Shown here piece by piece: positions 7,591 to 16,624 of a DNA stretch of 64,000 nucleotides; within the stretch, counting starts at the first letter, position 1, and every line of letters starts with the position of its first letter. The DNA is taken from assembly GCF_024662015.1 (NCBI RefSeq), contig NZ_CP102480.1, positions 2,824,501 to 2,888,500 on the forward strand. Reading direction: 5' to 3'. The notes beneath the pieces are model-generated. The model did not search any database. It was not told where the DNA came from and worked only from the letters and a program-made list of their open reading frames with translations. Source of the DNA: Nisaea acidiphila. GTDB lineage: Bacteria; Pseudomonadota; Alphaproteobacteria; Thalassobaculales; Thalassobaculaceae. The position numbers were made by a program, and so were the translations under genes.

Positions 7591-8460
7591 TTACCCTTTA
7601 TGCTTGGCCTGCTGGTCGAAGAAGGACGCGGTCGAGGGCAGCTGCGGCAGGGTGATCTCGTAGGGGATAGAGCGGACGCGTCCGGTGCGCACGCCGCGTA
7701 CCACCGCCCCTTCAAACTTGTTCGGCATCGGGCTCGGCGAGACCGGGACCGCGTCTTCCGCCGAATAGACCGAGATGAAGAGGGTGCGCGGTTTCGCCGA
7801 GAGGTTCGGCGCCGAGCCGTGCAGGAGGCGGGTGTGCATCAGGCAGACCGAGCCCGCTGGGCCGGTGCAGAGCGACGCCTTGGCCTTGCACTCCGCCGCC
7901 ACCTCATCATCGATCGCGCCGGTGAAGATTCCGTCGTGCCAGAGCCCGTGGATCTCGCCCCGGTGCGAGCCCGCCAGCACCTCGAGCGGACCGTTCTCCT
8001 CCGTTACCTCGTCGACCATCAGCAGTGCCGTGATCACGTCGTCGTTGGTATGCGGGGTGAAGGGGAAATCCTGGTGCCATTTCACCTGGGTCGCGCCGCC
8101 GGGCAGCTTCGAGTTGATCTTGGAATGGTGGAACTTCACGTTCGGGCCGATGAGATCCGCGACGCAGTCGGTCATGCGGCTGGAGGCCATCGCCTCGTAA
8201 TAGGCCTCGGAAACCTCGACCGGCGCGTTGACCCGGCGCAGGCCGGGTTTCTCGGCCGTATGGCCCGGCTCGAGATCGAAGCGCGGTTTCTCGTTGATGG
8301 TCTCGCCATAGGCGGTGTCGTGCGCCTTGCTCTCCTCGACCCAGCCGTCGAAGGTGTCGCGCAGCCGCCCGAGCAGGTCCGGCGAGACCGCGTTTTCGAT
8401 GGTGAGGAAGCCGTCGCGCCAGAAGGCATCCTTTTCCGCGTCGCTGAGGCCGGCCATCAT
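7591..8460 (-). CDS. Phytanoyl-CoA dioxygenase (PhyH) family protein
   Basis: A 289-residue non-heme Fe(II)/2-oxoglutarate oxygenase. The facial triad is visible: WHQDFPF gives His129 and Asp131, LLHGSAPN gives His214, and Arg225 in KPRTLF would bind 2-oxoglutarate. The family hydroxylates varied small molecules, so the substrate is not predictable here. GGGAGAAAG sits directly before the ATG pair at 8460/8457. It is divergent from the nucleotide-sugar dehydrogenase, with only 50 bases between starts. Confidence 0.88.
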   Translation of the reverse strand: MMAGLSDAEKDAFWRDGFLTIENAVSPDLLGRLRDTFDGWVEESKAHDTAYGETINEKPRFDLEPGHTAEKPGLRRVNAPVEVSEAYYEAMASSRMTDCVADLIGPNVKFHHSKINSKLPGGATQVKWHQDFPFTPHTNDDVITALLMVDEVTEENGPLEVLAGSHRGEIHGLWHDGIFTGAIDDEVAAECKAKASLCTGPAGSVCLMHTRLLHGSAPNLSAKPRTLFISVYSAEDAVPVSPSPMPNKFEGAVVRGVRTGRVRSIPYEITLPQLPSTASFFDQQAKHKG

Positions 8461-8510
8461 CTTTCTCCCGTGCTTGCGCGTGATCCGGCTTCAGGCTACG
8501 GACTGAGCCC

Positions 8511-9839
8511 ATGAACGTGCAAGCATTCCTCGACAGGGTGGCGGCGAAAGAGGCGCGGGTCGGCGTGATCGGCCTCGGCTATGTCGGCCTGCCGCTGGCG
8601 CTGGCCTGCCTCCGGGCCGGCTTTCCGGTCACCGGCTACGATATAGACGGCGCCAAGGTGGAAATGCTGAAGGCCGAGCGCTCCTACCTGCCGCATATTC
8701 CGGTGGACGGCATCGGCGCCGAGGTGGCCTCCGGACGCTTCCGGCCGACCTCTGACATTTCCGACCTCGGCGACACGGACGCGGTGCTGATCTGCGTGCC
8801 GACGCCGCTGACGCCGGAGCGCGACCCGGACCTCCGCTATGTCCGTGACACCGTCGCCGCACTGGCGCCCGTGCTGAAGAGGGGCGCGTTGGTGGTGCTT
8901 GAATCGACGACCTATCCGGGCACCACGGAAGATGTGCTGCTGCCGATCCTCGAAGGCGCGGGCTTGAAGCTCGGCGAAGATCTCTTTCTCGCCTTCGCGC
9001 CGGAGCGGGAAGATCCCGGCAACGCGAACTACTCCATCGGTCGCATCCCGAAGGTGGTCGGCGGCATGGACGCGGCCTCCGGACAGGCTGCCGAAGCGCT
9101 CTACGGCGCGGTGCTGGAGAGGGTGGTGCCGGTCTCCTCCGCCTCGACGGCGGAGGCGGTGAAGATCACCGAGAACGTCTTCCGCGCGGTCAATATCGCG
9201 CTGGTGAACGAGCTGAAGCTGATCTACGGCGCCATGGGCATCGATGTCTGGGAAGTGATCGAGGCTGCCTCGACCAAGCCGTTCGGTTACATGCCGTTCT
9301 ATCCGGGGCCCGGCCTCGGCGGGCACTGCATCCCGATCGATCCATTCTATCTCGCCTGGAAGGCGCGCAGCGTCGGGCAGTCGACCCGTTTCATCGAGCT
9401 CGCGGGCGAGATCAACCGGGCGATGCCGGATTATGTGATCGATCGCCTGCGCGAGGCGGTCGATCTGCAATCGGGCAAGGGGTTGCGCGGCGCCGATATC
9501 CTGCTGATCGGCATGGCTTATAAAAAGAACGTCGCCGACCAGCGCGAAAGTCCGGCGCTGACCATTCTGGAGAAGCTCGACGCGGCGGGGGCGTCGGTCT
9601 CTTTCCACGATCCCTGGATCCCGGAAATCCTGCCGAGCCGGGAGTTCGGCGCGCTCGCCGGCAAAGCGAGCGTGGCGCTGACGGCGGAACGGGTCGCGGC
9701 AGCTGACGCGGTGTTGATCGTCACCGATCACGACGATGTTGATTATGCCCTGGTCGCGGATCGGGCCCGGCTCGTGGTCGATACCCGCAACGCCATGGGC
9801 GCGCGGGGCTTCGAGGGAACCCATATCGTCACCGCCTGA
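8511..9839 (+). CDS. Nucleotide-sugar 6-dehydrogenase (WbpA/WecC type)
   Basis: A 442-residue UDP-sugar dehydrogenase that oxidises C6 of a UDP-sugar to the uronate with two NAD+. Residues 17-28 (VGVIGLGYVGLP) form the NAD site and Cys273 in GGHCIPIDPF is the catalytic nucleophile; the C-terminal domain has MAYKKNVADQRESPA. Similarity in layout to WbpA suggests UDP-GlcNAc, though UDP-ManNAc or UDP-Glc are possible. A WbpB-like oxidoreductase that could take the next step lies 14 kb away at 24112. No strong ribosome-binding site precedes the ATG. Confidence 0.88.
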   Translation: MNVQAFLDRVAAKEARVGVIGLGYVGLPLALACLRAGFPVTGYDIDGAKVEMLKAERSYLPHIPVDGIGAEVASGRFRPTSDISDLGDTDAVLICVPTPLTPERDPDLRYVRDTVAALAPVLKRGALVVLESTTYPGTTEDVLLPILEGAGLKLGEDLFLAFAPEREDPGNANYSIGRIPKVVGGMDAASGQAAEALYGAVLERVVPVSSASTAEAVKITENVFRAVNIALVNELKLIYGAMGIDVWEVIEAASTKPFGYMPFYPGPGLGGHCIPIDPFYLAWKARSVGQSTRFIELAGEINRAMPDYVIDRLREAVDLQSGKGLRGADILLIGMAYKKNVADQRESPALTILEKLDAAGASVSFHDPWIPEILPSREFGALAGKASVALTAERVAAADAVLIVTDHDDVDYALVADRARLVVDTRNAMGARGFEGTHIVTA

Positions 9840-9947
9840 CGCGGATGCCGGATTCTCCTTTTCCGAGAAAAAATAAACGAGAGCGCTGTTGCCGCGTATC
9901 CGGCGGTGGCACTCTGCCCGCAGGCCATTCAATTCGGGGAGGAACCT

Positions 9948-12002
9948 GTGGGACAGAAAGTCGAAAGAAAGAACGCGCGCGGCGGCGGGGTCCGCAGACG
10001 GGATTTCCTGGCAGGGGGCGCGGCAGGCATGCTGGCCGCCAATCTCGCCTGGCAGCCGAAAGCGGCCGTGGCCGCCGGCCACGCGAAAGCGGCGCCCGAG
10101 GGAGCGGAGATCGCCAAGGTGCGGATCTATCCCGCCATCGGGATCTGCCGCGTCGGCGGCAGCAAGGAATGGTTTTTGGCCCCGGAGGTACCCGGGCTTC
10201 CTCCGAAGCCCGAAGGCGGCTTCAAGGATGGCGACCGCAGGATCAAGAAGCAGGTTCAGCGCTTCCGTGTCTATGCCTTCGATTCCCAGGACCGGGTGAT
10301 CGGGGAACTCAAGGACGGCGATGCGACGATTTCCTGGTCGGCCCATCTCGTCAATGCGAAAGCCGCCTGGTACGGCTTCAACAACCCGCTCGACAACGGG
10401 AACCTGGCGCCGGGACTACCGGGGCAGAAGCGGAACCAGTATTTCACCGACAACGCGGAACGCGAGCGGATGCTGGTGATCGACGGTGGCCGGAAGACCA
10501 TTTCCGGCGCCGGCGTCAATCCGGACGGCACCGAGGCGCGCTACGCTTTCGAAGGCACGTTCTGGGGGGAGGAGAAGGTCGGTCTCGGCGATCTGCGGAC
10601 CGATGCGGAAGGCCGTCTTCTGGTCGTGCCGCCGGACGGCGTGTCCAACTCGCCGACCAACGCGGGGATCACCAGCTTTGCCGACAATGACGGCTGGCAC
10701 GACGACTGGTGCGACGGGCCGGTAACCGCGACGGTGCAGCTCGCCAACGGCATCACGTTCGAGGCTGACCCCGCCTGGGTCGCCTGCGTCGGGCCGAACT
10801 TCGCGCCGGACATTCCGCCGATCTCGACGATGTACGACGTGATCAGCAACCTGAATGTCGAGGAGAGATGGGCGGAAGCGCCGGAAGCTCCGATTTCCTT
10901 CCGTAAGTATATCTACCCGACCTTCCGCCGGGCGGCCCTGATGGAATGGCTGACCGATGCGGCCAATCTGCGGCAGGGCTGGCTCGGAGAAGCGGATTTT
11001 TCGGATCCGGCCTTCATCGCCAGGCTGGCGGATCCGAGCGAGGGGAACAGGGCGTTCCGTCTGTCCGTCTTCGAGAAATTCCGCAACCCCTACAACACGA
11101 CGCCGGACGCCTTCAAGGAGGAGCGGCTGAAGATCCCCTACATGATGGGAGACGGGGTCAATTACTCCGGCAGCCCGCTGCAGTGGTTCCAGTTTCCGAA
11201 GCTGCAATATGACCATCTGGCGCTGTGGGCCGAGGGCAAGTTCTTCGATGACTGGAAGGACGCGGAAGCCGATGCGGTCGAGCGGCTCGACGACCTGCCG
11301 CTCGAGCAGAGGCCTCAGGCGCTGACGGAAGCCGCGCTGGAGCCGTGCTCCGGCGGCGCGTTCCACCCCGGGGTCGAACTGACCTACTATCTGCGCCTGG
11401 CGCCGATGTATCAGCGCTATACGAACGACGATGCGGAGCTCTTCAGGCTGGCTCACGGGGACCGCCCGAGCATCGTGCAGGATCTCGGTTTTCTGCTGAC
11501 GCCGGAGATCGCCTTCAAAGGCTACAAGGACACGCCACCCCCCATCGGCCCGCAGATGCCGGGAGATCTGACGCGCTGGATGGGGCTGCCCTGGCAGTGC
11601 GACGCTTTCTCCTGTCAGCAGGTGCTGATGCAGGAGAATTACCCGACCGCGGTCTGGTGGCCGGCCCTGCTTCCGATCGATGTCCTGCCCGAGGTCTATT
11701 ACAAGGAACTGATGAACGAGACGCTTTCCACGAGTGAGCGCCGGAAATTCTTCGACAGCCGGGTCGCCTGGTCCCGTGCCGTTGCCGGGATCGGCTATCA
11801 TGCCAACGGCAGTTACTGGGACGGCATCACCAACATGATCACCCTCTGGGAGCGGATGGGCTTCGTCGTGAAATTGCCCGGACCGAAGGATCCGAAGGCG
11901 CCTGAAGGCATTCCGAAGGAAGTCTATGTCGAGGTCGGGCGCGCCGACACGATGGAGTTCCGTTTCGACTGGAAACCGAAAGACGGAATGCTGCCGGAAT
12001 GA
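9948..12002 (+). CDS. lodA: LodA-like CTQ-dependent amino-acid oxidase with Tat-type leader
   Basis: A 684-residue protein of the LodA/GoxA family of cysteine-tryptophylquinone oxidases, which deaminate free amino acids (Lys or Gly in known cases) and release H2O2. Cys467 in EPCSGGAFHPG and Trp549 in LPWQCDAFSCQ are the likely cofactor residues. Residues 16-42 (RRRDFLAGGAAGMLA onward) look like a twin-arginine export signal. I chose the GTG at 9948 because GGGGAGG lies five bases upstream; a GTG at 9906 has no such site. The lodB partner overlaps its stop. Substrate cannot be read from sequence. Confidence 0.85.
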   Translation: MGQKVERKNARGGGVRRRDFLAGGAAGMLAANLAWQPKAAVAAGHAKAAPEGAEIAKVRIYPAIGICRVGGSKEWFLAPEVPGLPPKPEGGFKDGDRRIKKQVQRFRVYAFDSQDRVIGELKDGDATISWSAHLVNAKAAWYGFNNPLDNGNLAPGLPGQKRNQYFTDNAERERMLVIDGGRKTISGAGVNPDGTEARYAFEGTFWGEEKVGLGDLRTDAEGRLLVVPPDGVSNSPTNAGITSFADNDGWHDDWCDGPVTATVQLANGITFEADPAWVACVGPNFAPDIPPISTMYDVISNLNVEERWAEAPEAPISFRKYIYPTFRRAALMEWLTDAANLRQGWLGEADFSDPAFIARLADPSEGNRAFRLSVFEKFRNPYNTTPDAFKEERLKIPYMMGDGVNYSGSPLQWFQFPKLQYDHLALWAEGKFFDDWKDAEADAVERLDDLPLEQRPQALTEAALEPCSGGAFHPGVELTYYLRLAPMYQRYTNDDAELFRLAHGDRPSIVQDLGFLLTPEIAFKGYKDTPPPIGPQMPGDLTRWMGLPWQCDAFSCQQVLMQENYPTAVWWPALLPIDVLPEVYYKELMNETLSTSERRKFFDSRVAWSRAVAGIGYHANGSYWDGITNMITLWERMGFVVKLPGPKDPKAPEGIPKEVYVEVGRADTMEFRFDWKPKDGMLPE

Positions 12003-13150
12003 GCGGCGGGCGAGGGCCGGCGGTCGCGGATATCGCGGTCGTCGGCAGCGGGATCGCAGCGACAGCCGCCGTGATCCGGCTGCTTCGTCAGGGACATGAT
12101 CCTCTCTGGATCGCTCCGGAGCTGGTGGCGGAAGACATCCCGGGAGAACATCTTTCGCCCGCCGCGCGGCCGATGCTGGAGGAGATCGGCGCCTCGGGAC
12201 TTCTCGCCAAGGCGTGTCACCGGGCGGAGCAGTCTGTCTTCTCCGCCTGGGGAAGCGATCGGCTGGCGGAACGCAGCGGGATCGTCCATCTCGAAGGCCC
12301 GGGAACCGTTCTCGACCGAAGCGTCTTCGAACGAGATCTCAGGGCGCTTGCGATCGCTTCCGGGGCGTGGCCGGTCGCCGCCCGGCTGACCGATGTCAGT
12401 CGTGAGGACGGTTACTGGGATATCGAAGTGGATGATGGGGCGAGAATCGGCCGCTCCGCTGCGCGCTTCATCCTGGACGGGTCGGGGCGCGCCGCCGTCG
12501 TGGCCGGTGTACAGGCGCCGGACCATGCCGCCCGCTTCCGGTCCGACCGTTTGGTCGCGCTCTGCGCTTTCCTCCCGCAAGAGCAGGGTGCGGCGGTCGT
12601 ACCAACCCGAGCGACGCTGCTGGAGACCGTCCCGGACGGCTGGTGGTACGCGTGTCTTCTGGCGGACGGCAGGCTGGTGCTGAATTTCTATACGGATCCG
12701 GATCTGCTGCCGCGGGAGGCGACGCGCACGCTGGAACCGTTCCGGGCATTGCTGGCAGACACCTCCTATGTCGCCCGATGGGTGGAGGAGGCCGGCTTTC
12801 GACAGGAGGCGCCGCCGAACCTGGTGAGCGCGGGGACGACATGGCTTGCACCGGCGGCAGGCGAAGGCTGGGCTGCTATCGGAGACGCCGCCGCTGCCTT
12901 CGATCCTCTTTCCTCGCATGGGATGACGACGGCGCTCTGGTCCGGGATTCGTGGTGCCGAAGCCGCGGCGGGTTCTCTCGGCGGAGACAGCGCAGCGCTT
13001 ACTGTCTATGCGGAGAAGGTGGCCCAAGGTGTTCAGCAATTCCTCGACAGCCGGGCCGCCGTGTACGGCTCCGAGCGGCGGTTTGACGGCACCGCTTTCT
13101 GGAAGCGGCGGTTGGCTCCAGAAATTGTTCCGGAGAAGATCCATGCCTAG
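11999..13150 (+). CDS. lodB: LodB-like FAD-dependent maturation oxidoreductase
   Basis: A 383-residue flavoprotein related to tryptophan-halogenase-like enzymes. The N-terminus carries the dinucleotide motif IAVVGSGIAATAAV and the C-terminal part has GWAAIGDAAAAFDPLSSHGM, the second FAD contact typical of the family. LodB partners are required to build the CTQ cofactor of LodA. The start overlaps the lodA stop as ATGA, so the two are translated together. No Tat signal is visible, so it probably acts in the cytoplasm before LodA is exported. Confidence 0.87.
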   Translation: MSGGRGPAVADIAVVGSGIAATAAVIRLLRQGHDPLWIAPELVAEDIPGEHLSPAARPMLEEIGASGLLAKACHRAEQSVFSAWGSDRLAERSGIVHLEGPGTVLDRSVFERDLRALAIASGAWPVAARLTDVSREDGYWDIEVDDGARIGRSAARFILDGSGRAAVVAGVQAPDHAARFRSDRLVALCAFLPQEQGAAVVPTRATLLETVPDGWWYACLLADGRLVLNFYTDPDLLPREATRTLEPFRALLADTSYVARWVEEAGFRQEAPPNLVSAGTTWLAPAAGEGWAAIGDAAAAFDPLSSHGMTTALWSGIRGAEAAAGSLGGDSAALTVYAEKVAQGVQQFLDSRAAVYGSERRFDGTAFWKRRLAPEIVPEKIHA

Positions 13151-13252
13151 AGCCTGAGATTTCTGGACGGATCTGACTTTCGGCCAATCCCCTGCCTGAT
13201 GTATCGTCCGGCGTCCGGACGCGGACGATGAAAGTCTCGCGGCCAAGGTTCA

Positions 13253-14263
13253 ATGGGGACAGGTATGACGGGTCCGGTTCTGGTGACTGGCGCCGATGGC
13301 TTCATCGGCTCGCATCTGGTTGAGACTTTGCTGGAGCAGGGGCGTGAGGTGCGCGCACTCGCGCTCTACAATTCCTTCGGCTCGACCGGATGGCTCGAGA
13401 CGATCCCCAAGGAATTGCGGGGCGGGCTGGAAATCGTGCTCGGCGATATCCGGGACCGGAGCTGCGTCGTCGGCGCCGCGAAGGGAACCTCCGCCATCCT
13501 GCATCTCGCCGCGCTGATCGCGATTCCCTATTCCTATCGGGCGCCCGAAAGCTACATAGACACGAACGTGACCGGCACGCTCAACGTGCTGGAGGCGGCG
13601 CGTCTCTGGGAGACGGAGCGCGTCGTCTGCACCTCGACCAGCGAGATCTACGGCACCGCCCAGTTCGTGCCGATCACCGAGGAACATCCGGTCAACCCGC
13701 AGAGCCCCTACGCCGCATCCAAGGCGGCGGCGGACCATCTCGCGCTATCCTACGAAAAAAGCTTCAGCATGCCGGTGGCCGTGCTCCGGCCGTTCAATAC
13801 CTACGGTCCACGACAATCGGCTCGCGCCGTGATTCCGACGATCATCACCCAGCTCGCCCGCGGGGCGAAGGAGATCCGTCTCGGTGCCACCTCGCCGACC
13901 AGGGATTTCACCTTCGTGCGCGATACCGCGAACGGTTTCGTCGCGGCGATGGGGGCGGATGCGGCGATCGGGCGGGTGACCAATATCGGCAGCGGTTTCG
14001 AGATCTCTGTCGGCGAGACCGCGGCGGCGATCGGCCGGGTCATGGGCCGCAACGTCGAGATCGTCTCCGACGAGGTGCGCATGCGGCCCGACGCGAGCGA
14101 GGTGGAGCGGCTCTTCGCCGGTGTATCGGCGGCGGAGGATATTCTCGGCTGGGCGCCGGAACATGGCGGCCGCGAGGGCTTCGATAGGGGCCTTGAGAAG
14201 ACGATTGAGTGGTTCACCGATCCGGGGAACCTTGCGCGCTATCCCGAGGGATACCAGGTCTGA
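13253..14263 (+). CDS. legB: NAD-dependent 4,6-dehydratase, LegB-like
   Basis: A 336-residue extended SDR. VTGADGFIGSH is the NAD site, STSEIYG holds the catalytic Ser and the residue before YAASK gives Tyr-xxx-Lys; RPFNTYGPRQ and PTRDFTFVRDT are typical of sugar-nucleotide dehydratases. LegB converts an NDP-GlcNAc to the 4-keto-6-deoxy sugar, the first step to legionaminate. An ATG at 13265 (MTGPVLVTG), with GGGGA five bases upstream, is an equally good start. The next gene starts inside its stop, and an LegC then a 2-epimerase follow in pathway order. Confidence 0.85.
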   Translation: MGTGMTGPVLVTGADGFIGSHLVETLLEQGREVRALALYNSFGSTGWLETIPKELRGGLEIVLGDIRDRSCVVGAAKGTSAILHLAALIAIPYSYRAPESYIDTNVTGTLNVLEAARLWETERVVCTSTSEIYGTAQFVPITEEHPVNPQSPYAASKAAADHLALSYEKSFSMPVAVLRPFNTYGPRQSARAVIPTIITQLARGAKEIRLGATSPTRDFTFVRDTANGFVAAMGADAAIGRVTNIGSGFEISVGETAAAIGRVMGRNVEIVSDEVRMRPDASEVERLFAGVSAAEDILGWAPEHGGREGFDRGLEKTIEWFTDPGNLARYPEGYQV

Positions 14264-15447
14264 TGACAGCGGTTCTGAAAAACAGCGGGTACGATCAGGC
14301 GGCGCTCGTCGCCGCGGTGAAATCCGTCCTGCCGGAAACCCGGCCGCTTCCCTTGCACGAGCCGGAATTCATCGGCCGTGAGCAGGAATATGTAAAGGAC
14401 TGCATCGAGACCGGCTGGGTTTCCTCCGTCGGTGCCTATGTCGATAAGTTCGAAGAACTCGTCGCGGAGAAATCCGGCACCCGGTTCGCGGTCGCCTGCA
14501 TGAACGGCACCGCCGCTCTGCATATTGCGCTGGTCGTGGCCGGGGTCGGACGCGACGACGAGGTGCTGGTGCAGGACCTGACCTTCGTCGCCTCGGCCAA
14601 TGCGGTCCATCACGCGGGTGCGATCCCGCATTTCGTCGATAGCGAGCGAGAAACTCTCGGCCTCGATCCGGACGCACTCGACGCACATCTTTCGGAGGTC
14701 GCGGAGCTGCGGGACGGCGGCGCGTTTAATCGGGCGACCGGCCGCAGGATCGCGGCAGTCGTACCGATGCACGTCTTTGGCCATCCGGTGCGCATGGAAC
14801 GGCTCGCGGAAGTTGCCGCACGCTGGAACATTCCCGTGGTCGAGGACGCTGCAGAGAGCCTCGGCTCGACCCGGAACGGCCGACTCATGGGAAGCTACGG
14901 GATGCTGGCCTCGGTCAGCTTCAACGGAAACAAGACCATCACAACGGGTGGTGGCGGCGCGGTGGTCACTGACGACGAATCCCTGGCAAGGCGGTTGAAG
15001 CATCTGACCACGACGGCAAAACTTCCGCATCGATGGGCCTTCGACCACGACGAGATCGCCTATAACTACCGGCTGCCGAACCTCAATGCCGCTCTCGGCT
15101 GTGCCCAGATGGAAATGCTCGACCGGTTTCTTGCCGAAAAGCGCGCGCTTGCCGCTCTGTACCGGGACGCGGTCGCAGACATCCCCGAAGTGGAGTTCTT
15201 CGACGAGCCGGAGGGCTGCGAAAGCAATTTCTGGCTGAACGCGGTGCTGGTGCCGGACCGCGCGGCGCGGGATGCGCTCCTGGAAACGCTGAACGCGGAC
15301 GGCATACAGGCCCGCCCATGCTGGACACTGATGCACGAACTTCCCTTCAACCGGGACTGTCCGCGCGCGCGGCTTGATGTGACCGGGGAGCTTGTCGACC
15401 GGATCGTCAATCTGCCGAGCAGTGCGAAACTCGGTCGGCGGAGCTGA
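14263..15447 (+). CDS. legC: LegC-type PLP aminotransferase
   Basis: A 394-residue DegT/DnrJ/EryC1 aminotransferase. Lys224 in SFNGNKTITTGGGG is the PLP Lys, VVEDAAESLGS holds the Asp that contacts the pyridine nitrogen, and the N-terminal PLHEPEFIGREQEYVKDC start is characteristic of LegC proteins. It would aminate the 4-keto sugar made by the preceding dehydratase. The ATG overlaps the upstream stop as TGATG, so the two are coupled. The order LegB-LegC-2-epimerase supports legionaminate over other amino sugars. Confidence 0.87.
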   Translation: MTAVLKNSGYDQAALVAAVKSVLPETRPLPLHEPEFIGREQEYVKDCIETGWVSSVGAYVDKFEELVAEKSGTRFAVACMNGTAALHIALVVAGVGRDDEVLVQDLTFVASANAVHHAGAIPHFVDSERETLGLDPDALDAHLSEVAELRDGGAFNRATGRRIAAVVPMHVFGHPVRMERLAEVAARWNIPVVEDAAESLGSTRNGRLMGSYGMLASVSFNGNKTITTGGGGAVVTDDESLARRLKHLTTTAKLPHRWAFDHDEIAYNYRLPNLNAALGCAQMEMLDRFLAEKRALAALYRDAVADIPEVEFFDEPEGCESNFWLNAVLVPDRAARDALLETLNADGIQARPCWTLMHELPFNRDCPRARLDVTGELVDRIVNLPSSAKLGRRS

Positions 15448-15451
15448 CGGG

Positions 15452-16603
15452 GTGAAGGAACAGCTGATAGCGGGCGTTACCGGTAGCAGAGCCGATTTCG
15501 GCATTCAGCGTCCGGTTCTGGAAGCGATCCGGGCGGAGCCTGATTTCGCCCTCGACCTCTATGTGACCGGGATGCATCTCTCGTCACGCTTCGGTAGCAC
15601 TGTGACCGAGGTGGAGGAGGCCGGTTTCGAGATTGCCGGACGGATCGATTGCGAAGTAACCGGTGGCAATCATCTGGACATTGCGCTTTCAACAAGTGCT
15701 GCCATGGCCGGCTTCGCCGAAGTCTGGACGGGGCGACGCCCTGATCTGGTTCTGTTGCTCGGCGACCGGTTCGAGACCTTTGCGGCGGCGTCCGCGGCCT
15801 ATCTGTTGAACATTCCAATCGCGCATATCGCCGGCGGCGACGTGACCTCGGGCTCGTTGGATGACGGGCTGCGTCATGCCATTTCAAAATTCTCGAATAT
15901 CCATTTCGCGACGAACGAGCTGGCGCGTGAGCGCCTGATTCGGATGGGTGAAGAGCCTGCTTCCGTCTTCACAACGGGCACCCCCGCGCTCGACGCGATC
16001 CTGTCTCTGGATCTGTTGAGCCGGGCGGAGGTGGAGCATAGGGTAGGTGCTCCTGTCGGCGGCCGGTTAATCGTCATCACATTTCATCCGGCAACGGCCG
16101 ACAAGGGAACTCCGGGCGCTCAGTTTAGAGAACTCCTCGCTGCTTTGGACGAGTTGCCGGACGATTGCGTCGTACTGATAACCTATGCGAACGCCGACTC
16201 GGGCGGCGCTGAATTGAACCTTTTACTCGAGGCGGCAGCCAAGAACTCCGGCCGAATCATCGCCAGGGAGTCTCTCGGCCAGCTGCTCTATCTCTCTGTC
16301 CTGCGGCAGGCCGCGATGGTCGTCGGCAACTCTTCCAGCGGGCTCTACGAGGCACCGTCGTTCGCGATCCCGACGGTCAATATCGGCAGCCGGCAGGATG
16401 GGAGGCTTCGGGCGTCCTCGGTGATTGATTGCCCTCCCGAAAAGGACGCCATTCTTGAGGCCATGAGCCGTGGCTTCGAATTGGATTGCAGGGGAACCGT
16501 GAATCCCTACGGCGACGGCCGCGCTACCGCGCGGATTGTCGACGCCCTGAGATCCGCCGCGCCATTCTCCGGGCTTGGAATGAAACGCTTCTATGATGCC
16601 TGA
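15452..16603 (+). CDS. neuC: Hydrolysing UDP-sugar 2-epimerase (NeuC/LegG type)
   Basis: A 383-residue enzyme of the GT-B-like 2-epimerase family, which cleaves UDP and inverts C2 to give the free sugar for the PEP-dependent synthase. TGSRADFGIQRPVL is the N-terminal signature, VLLLGDRFE and IAHIAGGDVTSGSLDDGLRH are active-site blocks, and GNSSSGLYEAPSF closes the UDP site. I start at GTG 15452, with GGAG eight bases upstream, four bases after the aminotransferase stop. No NeuB/LegI synthase is present in the window, so the next step must be encoded elsewhere. Confidence 0.87.
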   Translation: MKEQLIAGVTGSRADFGIQRPVLEAIRAEPDFALDLYVTGMHLSSRFGSTVTEVEEAGFEIAGRIDCEVTGGNHLDIALSTSAAMAGFAEVWTGRRPDLVLLLGDRFETFAAASAAYLLNIPIAHIAGGDVTSGSLDDGLRHAISKFSNIHFATNELARERLIRMGEEPASVFTTGTPALDAILSLDLLSRAEVEHRVGAPVGGRLIVITFHPATADKGTPGAQFRELLAALDELPDDCVVLITYANADSGGAELNLLLEAAAKNSGRIIARESLGQLLYLSVLRQAAMVVGNSSSGLYEAPSFAIPTVNIGSRQDGRLRASSVIDCPPEKDAILEAMSRGFELDCRGTVNPYGDGRATARIVDALRSAAPFSGLGMKRFYDA

Positions 16604-16624
16604 GCCCGGTTTCGGAATCGGTTC

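Noticed and set aside
8496-10346. 616-codon open frame opposite the UDP-sugar dehydrogenase and lodA start
   Set aside because: It spans two genes and an intergenic region on the other strand and has no domain-like sequence.
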